Assembly: GCF_000834055.1 (NCBI RefSeq)
Contig: NZ_JXSQ01000019.1
Location: 1-62,016, forward strand
Source: Leucobacter komagatae
GTDB lineage: Bacteria > Actinomycetota > Actinomycetes > Actinomycetales > Microbacteriaceae
Direction of reading: 5' to 3'
DNA length: 62,016 nucleotides
Shown here one piece after another: positions 28,847 to 36,306 of the stretch. The translations under genes were made by a program, and so were the position numbers. The notes under the pieces were generated by a model. It was not told where the DNA came from. It saw only the letters and a list, made by a program, of their open reading frames with translations, and searched no databases. Each line of letters opens with the position of its first letter. Positions within the stretch are counted from its first letter, which is position 1.

Positions 28847-29170
28847 CTGAGCGCGTCAGCAGCAGAGAAGATCGTCATCGATGACAACGTGTGCGACAGC
28901 CAGCAGCAGGGGCTCGCTGCACAGGCGAGCACGCTGGCAGGGGCCGTTGGCCCCGCGTCAGCGAGCCTGGGGTCGGCTGCGTTCGGGGTGATGAATGGCC
29001 TTCTCGTCGGCCCAATGAACAGCCTTGCAAGCCGAACGGGCGAGCTCGCCAGTACGGCATCGGCGTTCGCCTCCCGCATGTCAGAGGGCGTGGGGGCTGC
29101 GAGGGCCACGTTCGCGGAGGTCGAGGAGGCTGCCGTGGCAGCGTTCGACGGCACGGAGGTCGGCGAGTGA
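28847..29170 (+). CDS. EspC/WXG-like helical partner protein, probable CTG start
   Basis: A 107-aa helical protein with no membrane segment, the size of EspC-type ESX secretion partners. Its opening (SAAEKIVIDDNVCDSQQQGL) resembles that of the 147-aa protein at 35863 (GDEILVDEEARGIMLAL). The frame is open from 28784, but GAAGGAG at 28834-28840 points to CTG 28847 (6-nt spacing) as the start. The only in-frame ATG (28784) precedes a likely -10 (TAGAGT, 28804). It is coupled by GTGA to the large hydrolase-fusion gene, so it is probably the co-secreted partner or targeting factor for that protein. The start codon is my inference. Confidence 0.7.
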   Translation: MSASAAEKIVIDDNVCDSQQQGLAAQASTLAGAVGPASASLGSAAFGVMNGLLVGPMNSLASRTGELASTASAFASRMSEGVGAARATFAEVEEAAVAAFDGTEVGE

Positions 29171-30687
29171 GCGTCGCCCTGGGCGGGCTAACGGGCGCGG
29201 TAAGAGGCGGAGCGTGGGCGAACGGCCTCATGGCCCCGACGCCAACCGGTGTCCCGAATATTGCGCCCGATATTGTCGGCTGGGCGCTGAGCTACGTGCA
29301 ACCGCTCGAGGCCTGGTTCCGCGAGCTCCTCGGCGACCCCGGCCAGGTGGAGGGCGTCGCTGCCTCGTGGGAACAGGTCGAGAGCACGCTCGTCGGCGTC
29401 GCTGACGAGCTCAGCACCCTTGAGCAAGAGCTTGGCTCGCTCGAGGGCCGCACTGTGCGAGCTTTGGAGCTTCGCTACGAAGACTTAAAGCCTGTGGCGC
29501 GTGATGCCGCCGACTGGTCGGGGGCGGTTGCCGCTGCTGCGCGGCTTGCCTCCCGCGTCGTCGCCGGGGTGCGACAGTTCATCTTCGACTTCCTAGATAG
29601 GCTCGCCCGCTTGATCGGGGCGCTCTTCGGCTTCACGCTCAACCCGTTCGAGAAGGTCGAACAGCTGTACAAACTCGCCTCGGCCGCAGCCGAACTCATC
29701 ATGGCGGGCCGAGAGCTCATTGCAAACATGCTCGGCGCATTCGCAGACCTCGCCGGCTTGCTGCAGAAGCTCGGCCCGGTCATCGATGAAGCGCTGAGCC
29801 AGCTGCGCGAGACGCTGGCACTCATGCTGCCGGTTGCCGGCGGGTTGGTTCTCGGCCTGCCGGGCGTAATTCTGGGTGGGGCAAGACGGGACGCGCTCAC
29901 CGCGAGTGGCGACGTGAAGCGATATGACGATGAGGCGCTTGCGAGCATTCGGTCGGAAGTGGACAAAGACGTTGCCAGCGCGACAGGGAGAACCGTGGCA
30001 ACAGACCGCCTCGATTCGCTCGCTGATCTGGTGCAGGCCAATTCGCTCACTGACAAGCTCGGGGAGGCGCGCTCGACCGCGATCGACGTGAAGCTCGTGC
30101 GCGGGCCCGATGGCAGCGAGCACTGGGTCGTGTCATTACCCTCCACGCAACAGTGGTTCGATCTCTTCGGCGGTGGGGCGATGAACGACCTCAACACGAA
30201 TGCGGCACTCATGTTTGAGAAGAACCCCGAGATGGCATCTCAATACGAGCGGGCGGTGATGCGCGCCATGCGAGAAGCCGGGATGTCTGCGGGAGACCCT
30301 GTCGTGTTCACCGGGTTCAGCCAGGGCGGCATCATGGCCGCCAAGCTCGCAGAGAACACGAACCTGCCGTATACCACCATCGGGGTGGTAACGAACGGGT
30401 CGCCGATTGACACCTTTAACATTCCCCCGTCTATTCCGGTCGTTGCGTTCCAGCATGCAAATGACCCAGTTGCAATGCTTGACGGGAACATTTTTGGTGC
30501 GACGGCGCCGAACGTTGACCGCGTGGTGTTGCCGATGCCGGGGGATCTTGGAGATATTGGGCAGGCCCACAATAACAACAACTATGCGGCGTCAATCGAC
30601 AAGTACGCGAGCGAGCTCTCTGCTCAGTACAGCTGGATGGGCGGTGAAATCATTGACCACCAGGTCTTCGAGAGCGTACAGCGATAG
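29167..30687 (+). CDS. putative ESX effector: helical N-terminal domain fused to alpha/beta hydrolase
   Basis: A 506-aa protein. Residues 1-210 are helical and charged, like long WXG/LXG substrates, with no signal peptide. Residues about 218-240 are a hydrophobic Gly/Leu/Val segment. Residues about 300-506 look like a lipase/esterase of the alpha/beta-hydrolase fold. Ser385 lies in VFTGFSQGGIMAA (the GxSxG nucleophile elbow), Asp433 in HANDPVAML and His468 in GQAHNNNNY, spaced as expected for a catalytic triad. The fold resembles cutinase/PE-PPE-type enzymes. It starts at GTG overlapping the small helical partner. Two paralogous lipoproteins follow, the first overlapping its 3' end. This suggests a secreted lipase with immunity lipoproteins; function and specificity are inference. 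Confidence 0.85.
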   Translation: MSVALGGLTGAVRGGAWANGLMAPTPTGVPNIAPDIVGWALSYVQPLEAWFRELLGDPGQVEGVAASWEQVESTLVGVADELSTLEQELGSLEGRTVRALELRYEDLKPVARDAADWSGAVAAAARLASRVVAGVRQFIFDFLDRLARLIGALFGFTLNPFEKVEQLYKLASAAAELIMAGRELIANMLGAFADLAGLLQKLGPVIDEALSQLRETLALMLPVAGGLVLGLPGVILGGARRDALTASGDVKRYDDEALASIRSEVDKDVASATGRTVATDRLDSLADLVQANSLTDKLGEARSTAIDVKLVRGPDGSEHWVVSLPSTQQWFDLFGGGAMNDLNTNAALMFEKNPEMASQYERAVMRAMREAGMSAGDPVVFTGFSQGGIMAAKLAENTNLPYTTIGVVTNGSPIDTFNIPPSIPVVAFQHANDPVAMLDGNIFGATAPNVDRVVLPMPGDLGDIGQAHNNNNYAASIDKYASELSAQYSWMGGEIIDHQVFESVQR

Positions 30688-31162
30688 CCGGCGGCGCAGA
30701 CTTGCCGCGGCAGCCGCGGCAATACCGCTCGCCATTGCTCTGTCCGGTTGTGCAGCGTTGCTGCCTGACACCCATGCGAAAGCGGTCCCCGAGAGGGTTG
30801 CTGCGGCCGAGGCCGGCGCTTCGAGAGTGCGAGCGAGCACTTCCTGGGAGGGGTTCTCCAAGAAAGTCACCGTTGATCTTCATTTCGGGACCAGCAGCAT
30901 CACGCCCGATCAGGTCACCCGCTCCCTTGTCGCCGTGAGCGAAGGCTTAGGGCCGAACTCTGGCGCGAAGTTGACGGTAGCCTTCTTCAGCGAGGGCCCA
31001 GATCAGTTGGGCGGTGTGGCGGAGACCCTGCAGTCGCTGAACCGACAACTTGGCAGGAGTGGCAAAGACGCGGTGGACGACGACAACGCGATCATCGTTT
31101 TTTCCTCCGGCAAAGAGCTGCAGGAGTTCGTCAGCGACCTGCGCAACGCGGGGCTGCTATGA
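30644..31162 (+). CDS. lipoprotein 1, candidate immunity protein
   Basis: A lipoprotein of about 172 aa with an Arg-rich n-region (SRRRRLAAAA), hydrophobic core and lipobox LSGC. The mature part is about 135 aa, small alpha/beta, ending FSSGKELQEFVSDLRNAGLL. Paralogous to the next gene: both have LLPDT, ASTSWEGFSK, LVAVSEGLG, GAKL, LNR and FSSGK in order. The start is uncertain: GTG 30644 is in frame and TTG 30653 is possible; either overlaps the end of the hydrolase gene by over 30 nt. As an outer-face lipid-anchored protein coupled to a putative lipase gene it is a good candidate for self-protection. Confidence 0.82.
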   Translation: MKSLTTRSSRAYSDSRRRRLAAAAAAIPLAIALSGCAALLPDTHAKAVPERVAAAEAGASRVRASTSWEGFSKKVTVDLHFGTSSITPDQVTRSLVAVSEGLGPNSGAKLTVAFFSEGPDQLGGVAETLQSLNRQLGRSGKDAVDDDNAIIVFSSGKELQEFVSDLRNAGLL

Positions 31163-31629
31163 GGCCCAAGGTAGCGGCGGTCGTCGCCCTCGTGTTGGTT
31201 GCCCTGCTCGCAGGGTGTGCTTCACTGCTGCCAGACACGTTTACACGGGAGGTGCCCCAGAAGCTCTCCGACGCCGACATCGGTGTTGTCGGCGTCGATG
31301 CCTCGACGAGCTGGGAGGGTTTTTCGAAAGTCATTACTGTCAGAGTGCAGTTTGGGCCCGATACGATCACAGACGAGCAGTTCCGTGGCACGCTGGTGGC
31401 GGTCAGTGAAGGGCTCGGGGTGAATGCCGGCGCGAAGTTGATGCTGTCGTTTCGGGGTCAAGAGTTTGAGCCGGCAGAGGGCGTTGTAGAAGCAACGCAG
31501 ACACTCAACCGCGAGCTGGGGCTGAGCGGGGGCGAAGCGCTCGACGGCAGTCTTTCGCTCCTGCTGTTCTCATCGGGTAAAGACCTGCAGGCCCTCGTCA
31601 CCGAAATGCAGAACGCGGGGCTGCTGTGA
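31159..31629 (+). CDS. lipoprotein 2, candidate immunity protein
   Basis: A 156-aa lipoprotein with a short n-region (MRPKVAA), hydrophobic core and lipobox LLAGC followed by ASLLPDT. It is a tandem paralogue of the preceding lipoprotein, sharing the blocks ASTSWEGFSK, LVAVSEGLG and LFSSGKDLQ. ATG overlaps the preceding TGA (ATGA). A degenerate third copy begins at its own stop codon. Tandem lipoprotein families beside a secreted lipase are known for staphylococcal TslA/TilA; here the relation is by arrangement only, as I see no obvious sequence match. Confidence 0.88.
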   Translation: MRPKVAAVVALVLVALLAGCASLLPDTFTREVPQKLSDADIGVVGVDASTSWEGFSKVITVRVQFGPDTITDEQFRGTLVAVSEGLGVNAGAKLMLSFRGQEFEPAEGVVEATQTLNRELGLSGGEALDGSLSLLLFSSGKDLQALVTEMQNAGLL

Positions 31630-31744
31630 GGCCAAGAGTAGCGGTGAATGTTGCCGCGGCGTTCGTGCCCTGCGCGCGGGGTGTGCTTCACTGCTACCAA
31701 CCGGTCGCGACCTGGCAGCGCTTCAGTGGGTCACGGCGCTGTGA
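31627..31744 (+). pseudogene. truncated, frameshifted third lipoprotein copy
   Basis: The DNA after lipoprotein 2 repeats its beginning: GTGAGGCCAAGAGTAGCGG aligns with ATGAGGCCCAAGGTAGCGG at 31159. GGGTGTGCTTCACTGCT is identical to the lipobox region. After one frameshift near 31668 it reads ALRAGCASLLPTGRDLAALQWVTAL and stop. The GRDLAAL end aligns with GKDLQAL near the C-terminus of the intact copy. So a third tandem copy has lost its middle by internal deletion and lost its frame. Confidence 0.75.
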
Positions 31745-31782
31745 TGCGCTCCGCGAATGGGCAGAACCGAAAGGGAGGCAAC

Positions 31783-32199
31783 ATGTCACCAGAGAATGAC
31801 GCTCAAGAGGCTGCCGCGGCTGCACTCGCCAAGGTCGACGCGCAGGTAGCCGAGGCTGAGGCCAGGCGCGCTGGCATCGACCAGCTCGCTGGCGAGATCG
31901 CAACACTGACAGCGACGGCGCGCTCGCCGCAGGGCGAGGTGAGCGTGGAAGCACAAAGCGGCGGCAGGGTGCTGCGGGTGGCTGTGACTGAGCGGGGCGC
32001 GCAGCTCTCGGCAGCACGCCTCTCTCAGTTGCTCACCGACACCGTTGCCGATGCGCAACGCAAGGCGGCTCTCGCTGCCGTCGACCGAAGCGCGCAGGTG
32101 CTCGGCACCGAGTCTCCGTTCGTCGGCCAGCTACGGGCTGAAGCCTCCGAGGCGTTTCCGGGCGCGAGCACTGGCTCGGACGATATTGGGTACCGGTAG
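31783..32199 (+). CDS. YbaB/EbfC-like protein
   Basis: A 138-aa protein with an N-terminal helix, a central beta region (ATARSPQGEVSVEAQSGGRV, LRVAVTERG) and a C-terminal helix with DTVADAQRKAA. This is the pattern of YbaB/EbfC-fold proteins, which in ESX loci (EspL type) act as partners of substrate modules. ATG 31783 follows AAGGGAGG with 4-nt spacing; the upstream open frame to 31648 is the decayed lipoprotein. The C-terminal 35 residues are extra compared with classical YbaB. A WXG100 gene follows 9 nt later. Confidence 0.8.
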   Translation: MSPENDAQEAAAAALAKVDAQVAEAEARRAGIDQLAGEIATLTATARSPQGEVSVEAQSGGRVLRVAVTERGAQLSAARLSQLLTDTVADAQRKAALAAVDRSAQVLGTESPFVGQLRAEASEAFPGASTGSDDIGYR

Positions 32200-32208
32200 G
32201 GAGCGCAG

Positions 32209-32502
32209 ATGAGCACGCTAGAAGTCACTCCGTCAACACTGCGCACCGCTGCCAAGGTTCTCGGTGATGCAGCGTCGGGAATCAACGACGAGCTCGAGCA
32301 GCTCAGCAATGCCGCTGACGCGCTTCGGCTCGCATGGGAGGGTGACGCGCAGACCGCGTTCGATCGCTCCCAGACCCGTCTGCGTGCACGCATGGAAGAG
32401 CACAGGGCGCAGCTTACCGCGATCGCTGCGCAACTCGCGAAGCTCGCAGACAACTATGGCACCGCAGACCGGAACGCCGCCCGCGGGCTTGGTGGGCAGT
32501 AG
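32209..32502 (+). CDS. WXG100 family protein
   Basis: A 97-aa helical hairpin with WEG at the turn (LRLAWEGDAQTAFDRSQ), typical of ESX small substrates. It is distinct from the pair at 22247-22895. It forms a small module with the YbaB-like protein. Likely exported alone or with the products of the adjacent hydrolase cassette. Confidence 0.94.
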   Translation: MSTLEVTPSTLRTAAKVLGDAASGINDELEQLSNAADALRLAWEGDAQTAFDRSQTRLRARMEEHRAQLTAIAAQLAKLADNYGTADRNAARGLGGQ

Positions 32503-32557
32503 CGCGGGTCGCATAGAATCGCGGTGGGGGCGATACCAATCACACCTGGAGGTACGC

Positions 32558-32743
32558 GTGGCCGTCTGCGATGACAACGGCGTTGGTGAACCCACTCGGC
32601 GAACGGCTGGCTTGCAGTGCTCGCCGGCGCGGGCCTGGCGCGCCGCGGGCACGCGCACGGGGTGCCCCCGGCACCGCGGGTGGCGTGCGGCGGAGCGCGC
32701 AATGCCGGGTGGTGGATCTTGGCTTGAAGAGAGGGCTGTCTGA
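32558..32743 (+). pseudogene. degenerate remnant of an EspC-like gene
   Basis: A GTG-initiated frame of 61 codons follows the leader ATCACACCTGGAGG, which recurs exactly before the intact gene at 35863. Its first codons align without gaps with those of 35863: VAVCDDNGVGEPTRR against MAGGDEILVDEEARG, with GAT/GAC, GTT/GTT, GAA/GAA and CGG/CGG matches. After about 45 nt similarity is lost and the composition becomes Arg/Ala/Gly-rich. In both places the gene is followed by a subtilase gene. I read it as the wreck of a duplicated gene; a short functional peptide is less likely. Confidence 0.45.
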
Positions 32744-34233
32744 TGGTGCGTAGCGTGGTGACGTTGCTTGCTGGTTGTGTGCTGTTGGGTGCTGCGGTGC
32801 TGGGTGGTGTGGTGTCTGGTGGGTCGGCGGCGCAGGCCGCTTCGTTGACCGAGGAGGAGCGTGTCGCTGGGCTGTGGTACGCGGATCGGTTGGGGTTCAA
32901 TGAGCTCCAGGCGCAGGGCGCGACCGGTGCGGGTATCAAGATTGCGGTGATTGATATTGCCATTAACCCTGACGTTCCCGAGCTTGCTGGCGCGAACATC
33001 ACCGTGAAAGGTGGGTATTGTGCGTACCCCGAAACGGGGGAGACTGTTCCTGCGGTGAGCGATGACGCGGAGCGGGCTTCACACGGAACTGGAGTCGCAG
33101 CGATGCTCGTTGGGACCGGGGTTGCAGCTGATGGTGGGCCGGGTACTCGGGGGATTGCGCCAGAGGCCGAGTTGTGGTTTTACGCTACGGGTATGCCTGG
33201 CGAAGAAGCGGCAACTGAGTCTGCCGGGTGTGAACACTATGACGCTTCGCGCGGTGAATTCTATGAGCAGCCTCAAGAGGGTGAAGCGTCGGCAGACTTC
33301 TTTAGGGGTTCTGCTGGTGCGTACGCTGCCTGGAACGCGGTGCGCGATGGGGCAGATGTAGTTGTCTATTCGAATAGCGGAGCCGACGCCGAGGGGTGGT
33401 CGGCAGTAGTAGTTGAGTCCGCGCGGCAAGGGACACCAGTCTTTGCGGCTACACATAACCCTGATGGTGATATCGAGAGCCAACTCCTGCGCCGATTTCC
33501 GTTCGTGCTGAACGGCGTTGTCAGTGTCTCTGGTGTTGACTCCGATGGCAACCTCCTGAGCGGAGGTGGAATAACAGCGGGGGTCGATGGGGAAGCCGGA
33601 GGGTCGAACAACCTTGCCTTCCTGTCGGCAGGCTCGGGGCTATTGACTCCTTCGTCCGAGAAAGCATGGGGGCCGAAGATCGGTTTTGGCAATTCTCTTG
33701 CTACGCCGTTGGCTGCCGGTACTTTGGCTTTGGGTTTGCAAAAGTACCCAAACGCTACCGCGAATCAAGTTCTTCAAGCAATGATTCGTACCACTGGCGC
33801 TGACGGACTACATGAACCCAGCTGGAGTGGGAGCCAACTTGGGTATGGAATTGCGATGCCACTAGCACTGCTTGAAATTGACCCATCACAGTTCCCGGAC
33901 GAGAATCCGCTGTTCGTGATGAATATCGACGACCCCAGGTGCCTTGATCCGGGAGACACGTCAGCAGCAGCTCCGACCTCGATGGACACCTGTGCATGGG
34001 CAGGGTATCCGACCTCTGATGTCGTGTGGCCCAGCGGGGCAGAGGAGCCAGGCGGAACGACAGAGGTCGGGCAAACGAAGGCCCCTGGGTGGGTGCCGAT
34101 TGCAATTGCTGGTCTTGCAGTTCTTGTCGTAGGGCTGATCGCAACGGCGATTGTCGTGCCGATCGCAGTGTCGCGCTCGCGCAAACGCGCGGCGGGAGTC
34201 GTCTCTCGAGGGAGGTTATCTGATGGCGCGTAG
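32743..34233 (+). CDS. mycosin-like subtilase 1
   Basis: A 496-aa S8 protease with a signal peptide (about 1-33, cut near AQA-AS), a catalytic domain, a C-terminal TM helix (about 448-470) and a basic tail. The triad is visible: Asp in IAVIDIAINPD, His in ASHGTGVAAML and Ser in GNSLATPLAAG; the oxyanion Asn is probably in HNPDGD. It is the most divergent of three adjacent paralogues. Codon use is richer in T/A third positions than the flanking ESX genes. The ATG overlaps the stop of the preceding degenerate frame, and its C-terminus reads 11 nt into the next subtilase gene, including that gene's RBS. Confidence 0.92.
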   Translation: MVRSVVTLLAGCVLLGAAVLGGVVSGGSAAQAASLTEEERVAGLWYADRLGFNELQAQGATGAGIKIAVIDIAINPDVPELAGANITVKGGYCAYPETGETVPAVSDDAERASHGTGVAAMLVGTGVAADGGPGTRGIAPEAELWFYATGMPGEEAATESAGCEHYDASRGEFYEQPQEGEASADFFRGSAGAYAAWNAVRDGADVVVYSNSGADAEGWSAVVVESARQGTPVFAATHNPDGDIESQLLRRFPFVLNGVVSVSGVDSDGNLLSGGGITAGVDGEAGGSNNLAFLSAGSGLLTPSSEKAWGPKIGFGNSLATPLAAGTLALGLQKYPNATANQVLQAMIRTTGADGLHEPSWSGSQLGYGIAMPLALLEIDPSQFPDENPLFVMNIDDPRCLDPGDTSAAAPTSMDTCAWAGYPTSDVVWPSGAEEPGGTTEVGQTKAPGWVPIAIAGLAVLVVGLIATAIVVPIAVSRSRKRAAGVVSRGRLSDGA

Positions 34234-35659
34234 CGTGGTGTCGATGGTTGCTGGTGGTGTGCTGTTGGGTAGCTTCGTGTTTGGTAGCGCGGTGCCTGCA
34301 GAAGCTGCACCGTTGGCACCCGATGAGCGTTCGAGTGCTCTGTGGTACGCGGATGGCCTACGGTTTGATGAACTTCAGGCGCGGGGCGCGACGGGCGAGG
34401 GTGTCAAGATTGCGGTCATTGACGCGGCGTTGAACCCTGATGTGGCTGAGCTTGCCGGGGCGAATATTACGGTGAAGGGAAGCTATTGTGCGTTCCCGGA
34501 TACTGGCACCCCGGTGCCAGCGGTGAGTGATGATGTGGCGCGTGCCGGGCACGGGACAAGTGTTGTTGCGATGCTCGTTGGGAATGGTACGTCTGCTGAC
34601 GGTGGCCCGGGTACGCGGGGCATTGTGCCTGATGCTGAGGTGTGGTTCTACTCGACCGGGTTGCCTGAGGAATCTGCCGGTGATGATGGTGGGGTGAAGT
34701 GCGAAAACTACGATGGTGCTCGAGGCGAGTTTTACGACACCGATCTGCCGGCTAGCTCGCCTGAGTATTTTTTGGGTGGGCCGGAAAGTTATGCGGCTTG
34801 GAATGCGGTCAGGGACGGTGCAGACATCGTTGTTTACTCGGGTATCGACGGCGATATTTATGGGTGGACGCCTGCGCTTGTGACTGCGCTGCGAGCCGGG
34901 GTTCCTATCGTCGCGGGTACGCCGAATCCGGATGGGGATATGCAAAGTCAGCTGAATCTATTCTTTCCGTTTGCCCTGAATGGTGTTGTAGCGGTGTCTG
35001 GATTGGATAGAGAGGGCAGTATCCTCAGCGGAGGAGGAGACCGTTTGGACCCCTTGACCGGGGAGGCGCTGGGTTCTAAGAACCTTGGGTTCTTGTCCGC
35101 TGGGTCAGAACTCTTGGTGCCCTCTGGGCGGGACACGTGGGGCCCAGAGTTGGGGTATGGCACCTCGCTTGCCACGCCCCTGGTTGCTGGTGTGATTGCG
35201 TTGGGGCTGGAGAAATTCCCTGAGGCCACTGCGAATCAGGTGTTACAGGCGATGGTGCGAACCACCGGCCCGAACGGTTTGCACGAGCCAGAATGGGTTG
35301 ACCCCAAAAGGGGGTATGGTCTGGCGAACCCGGTGTCGCTGTTGAACGTCGACCCGACGCAATATCGTGACGAGAATCCGCTTTTTGTGGCTTCACCGGA
35401 CGACCCAAGGTGCTCGGAGCCTGGCGAACCAACACCGGAGAGCATGGAAACCTGCCTTTGGGCTCCGGGGCCCACCTCCGAGGAGGTTTGGCTCAGCGGA
35501 ACAAGCGACGAGGTTGGGTCGAGAGAGCCGAGCTCTGAAGCCACAGCTGTATGGCCGGTATGGGTGACAGTAGCAATCGTGCTGCTTGTCGTTGGGGTAG
35601 CCGGCACAGCAATTATCGTGCCGATCGCGGTGACGCGATCACGGAGGCTGCGCGGCTGA
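34223..35659 (+). CDS. mycosin-like subtilase 2
   Basis: A 478-aa S8 protease with the same architecture: signal peptide (cut near AEA-AP, about 27), catalytic domain, TM helix about 448-470 and Arg-rich tail. Asp is in IAVIDAALNPD, His in AGHGTSVVAML, Asn in TPNPDGD and Ser in GTSLATPLVAG. ATG 34223 has GGGAGG 8 nt upstream inside the end of subtilase 1. Residues about 35-160 are almost identical at the DNA level to subtilase 3, while the middle (about 160-280) differs more, which points to recent duplication or gene conversion. Confidence 0.93.
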   Translation: MARSVVSMVAGGVLLGSFVFGSAVPAEAAPLAPDERSSALWYADGLRFDELQARGATGEGVKIAVIDAALNPDVAELAGANITVKGSYCAFPDTGTPVPAVSDDVARAGHGTSVVAMLVGNGTSADGGPGTRGIVPDAEVWFYSTGLPEESAGDDGGVKCENYDGARGEFYDTDLPASSPEYFLGGPESYAAWNAVRDGADIVVYSGIDGDIYGWTPALVTALRAGVPIVAGTPNPDGDMQSQLNLFFPFALNGVVAVSGLDREGSILSGGGDRLDPLTGEALGSKNLGFLSAGSELLVPSGRDTWGPELGYGTSLATPLVAGVIALGLEKFPEATANQVLQAMVRTTGPNGLHEPEWVDPKRGYGLANPVSLLNVDPTQYRDENPLFVASPDDPRCSEPGEPTPESMETCLWAPGPTSEEVWLSGTSDEVGSREPSSEATAVWPVWVTVAIVLLVVGVAGTAIIVPIAVTRSRRLRG

Positions 35660-35862
35660 CCACGAATGAGTGGCTGCAATGGCTTACTCGCGGGCGAACT
35701 GTTGAACCTCACTCAATTCGGTGGTCGACGAGTAGGGTGTGAAACCCGAGCGCTATCTCGGCCAGCTAGATAGTGACAGATCGAAAACTTCGCCCCCAAT
35801 AGGCGCGGAGGTCGATTAGACTCAAACCGGACCGAGACCACATCACACCTGGAGGAACACCC

Positions 35863-36306
35863 ATGGCTGGCGGCGACGAGATCCTAGTTGATGAAGAAGC
35901 ACGGGGCATCATGCTTGCGCTTGGTAAACACGACCCTGGGACCCCGGGCTCGATGGACGTTGCGCGAGTCACTGGCCCGGCCTCTTCAGCCGGCACTCAG
36001 AGCTACCGTTTGGCGATGCAAGACGTAGGAGCGGGGGCCCATTTGTGGTTTTTGGACTACCTTGGGAGTATCCGTCGCGATTGTGCAAATGGGGCCAAAG
36101 CTCTCGACGATTTCACTGCACAAGACGCGGAAATTATGGCTCTTCTTCGCCAGTATGAGGAAGAAGCCGCGTCGGTCGCATCGCAGAGTTCTAGTCAACG
36201 AGCGTCTTCGGCTGGCGGAGAGCCTCTGACGACTCCAGAGCTCATCGTCCAGGAGAACCCCGGTGGATCTGACGTTACATCCTGGGGTAAGCCCGTTGGG
36301 GGCTAG
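35863..36306 (+). CDS. EspC-like helical protein
   Basis: A 147-aa protein, mostly helical, without signal peptide or TM segment. The start GDEILVDEEARG resembles the 107-aa protein at 28847. The C-terminal 45 residues are low-complexity (SQSSSQRASSAGGEP). ATG 35863 follows CTGGAGGAA. The leader has a TAGACT box (35817-35822) and the ATCACACCTGGAGG element shared with 32540. The end overlaps the start of subtilase 3 by 44 nt in another frame. Probably a small ESX partner or substrate processed by the adjacent protease; inference. Confidence 0.75.
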   Translation: MAGGDEILVDEEARGIMLALGKHDPGTPGSMDVARVTGPASSAGTQSYRLAMQDVGAGAHLWFLDYLGSIRRDCANGAKALDDFTAQDAEIMALLRQYEEEAASVASQSSSQRASSAGGEPLTTPELIVQENPGGSDVTSWGKPVGG

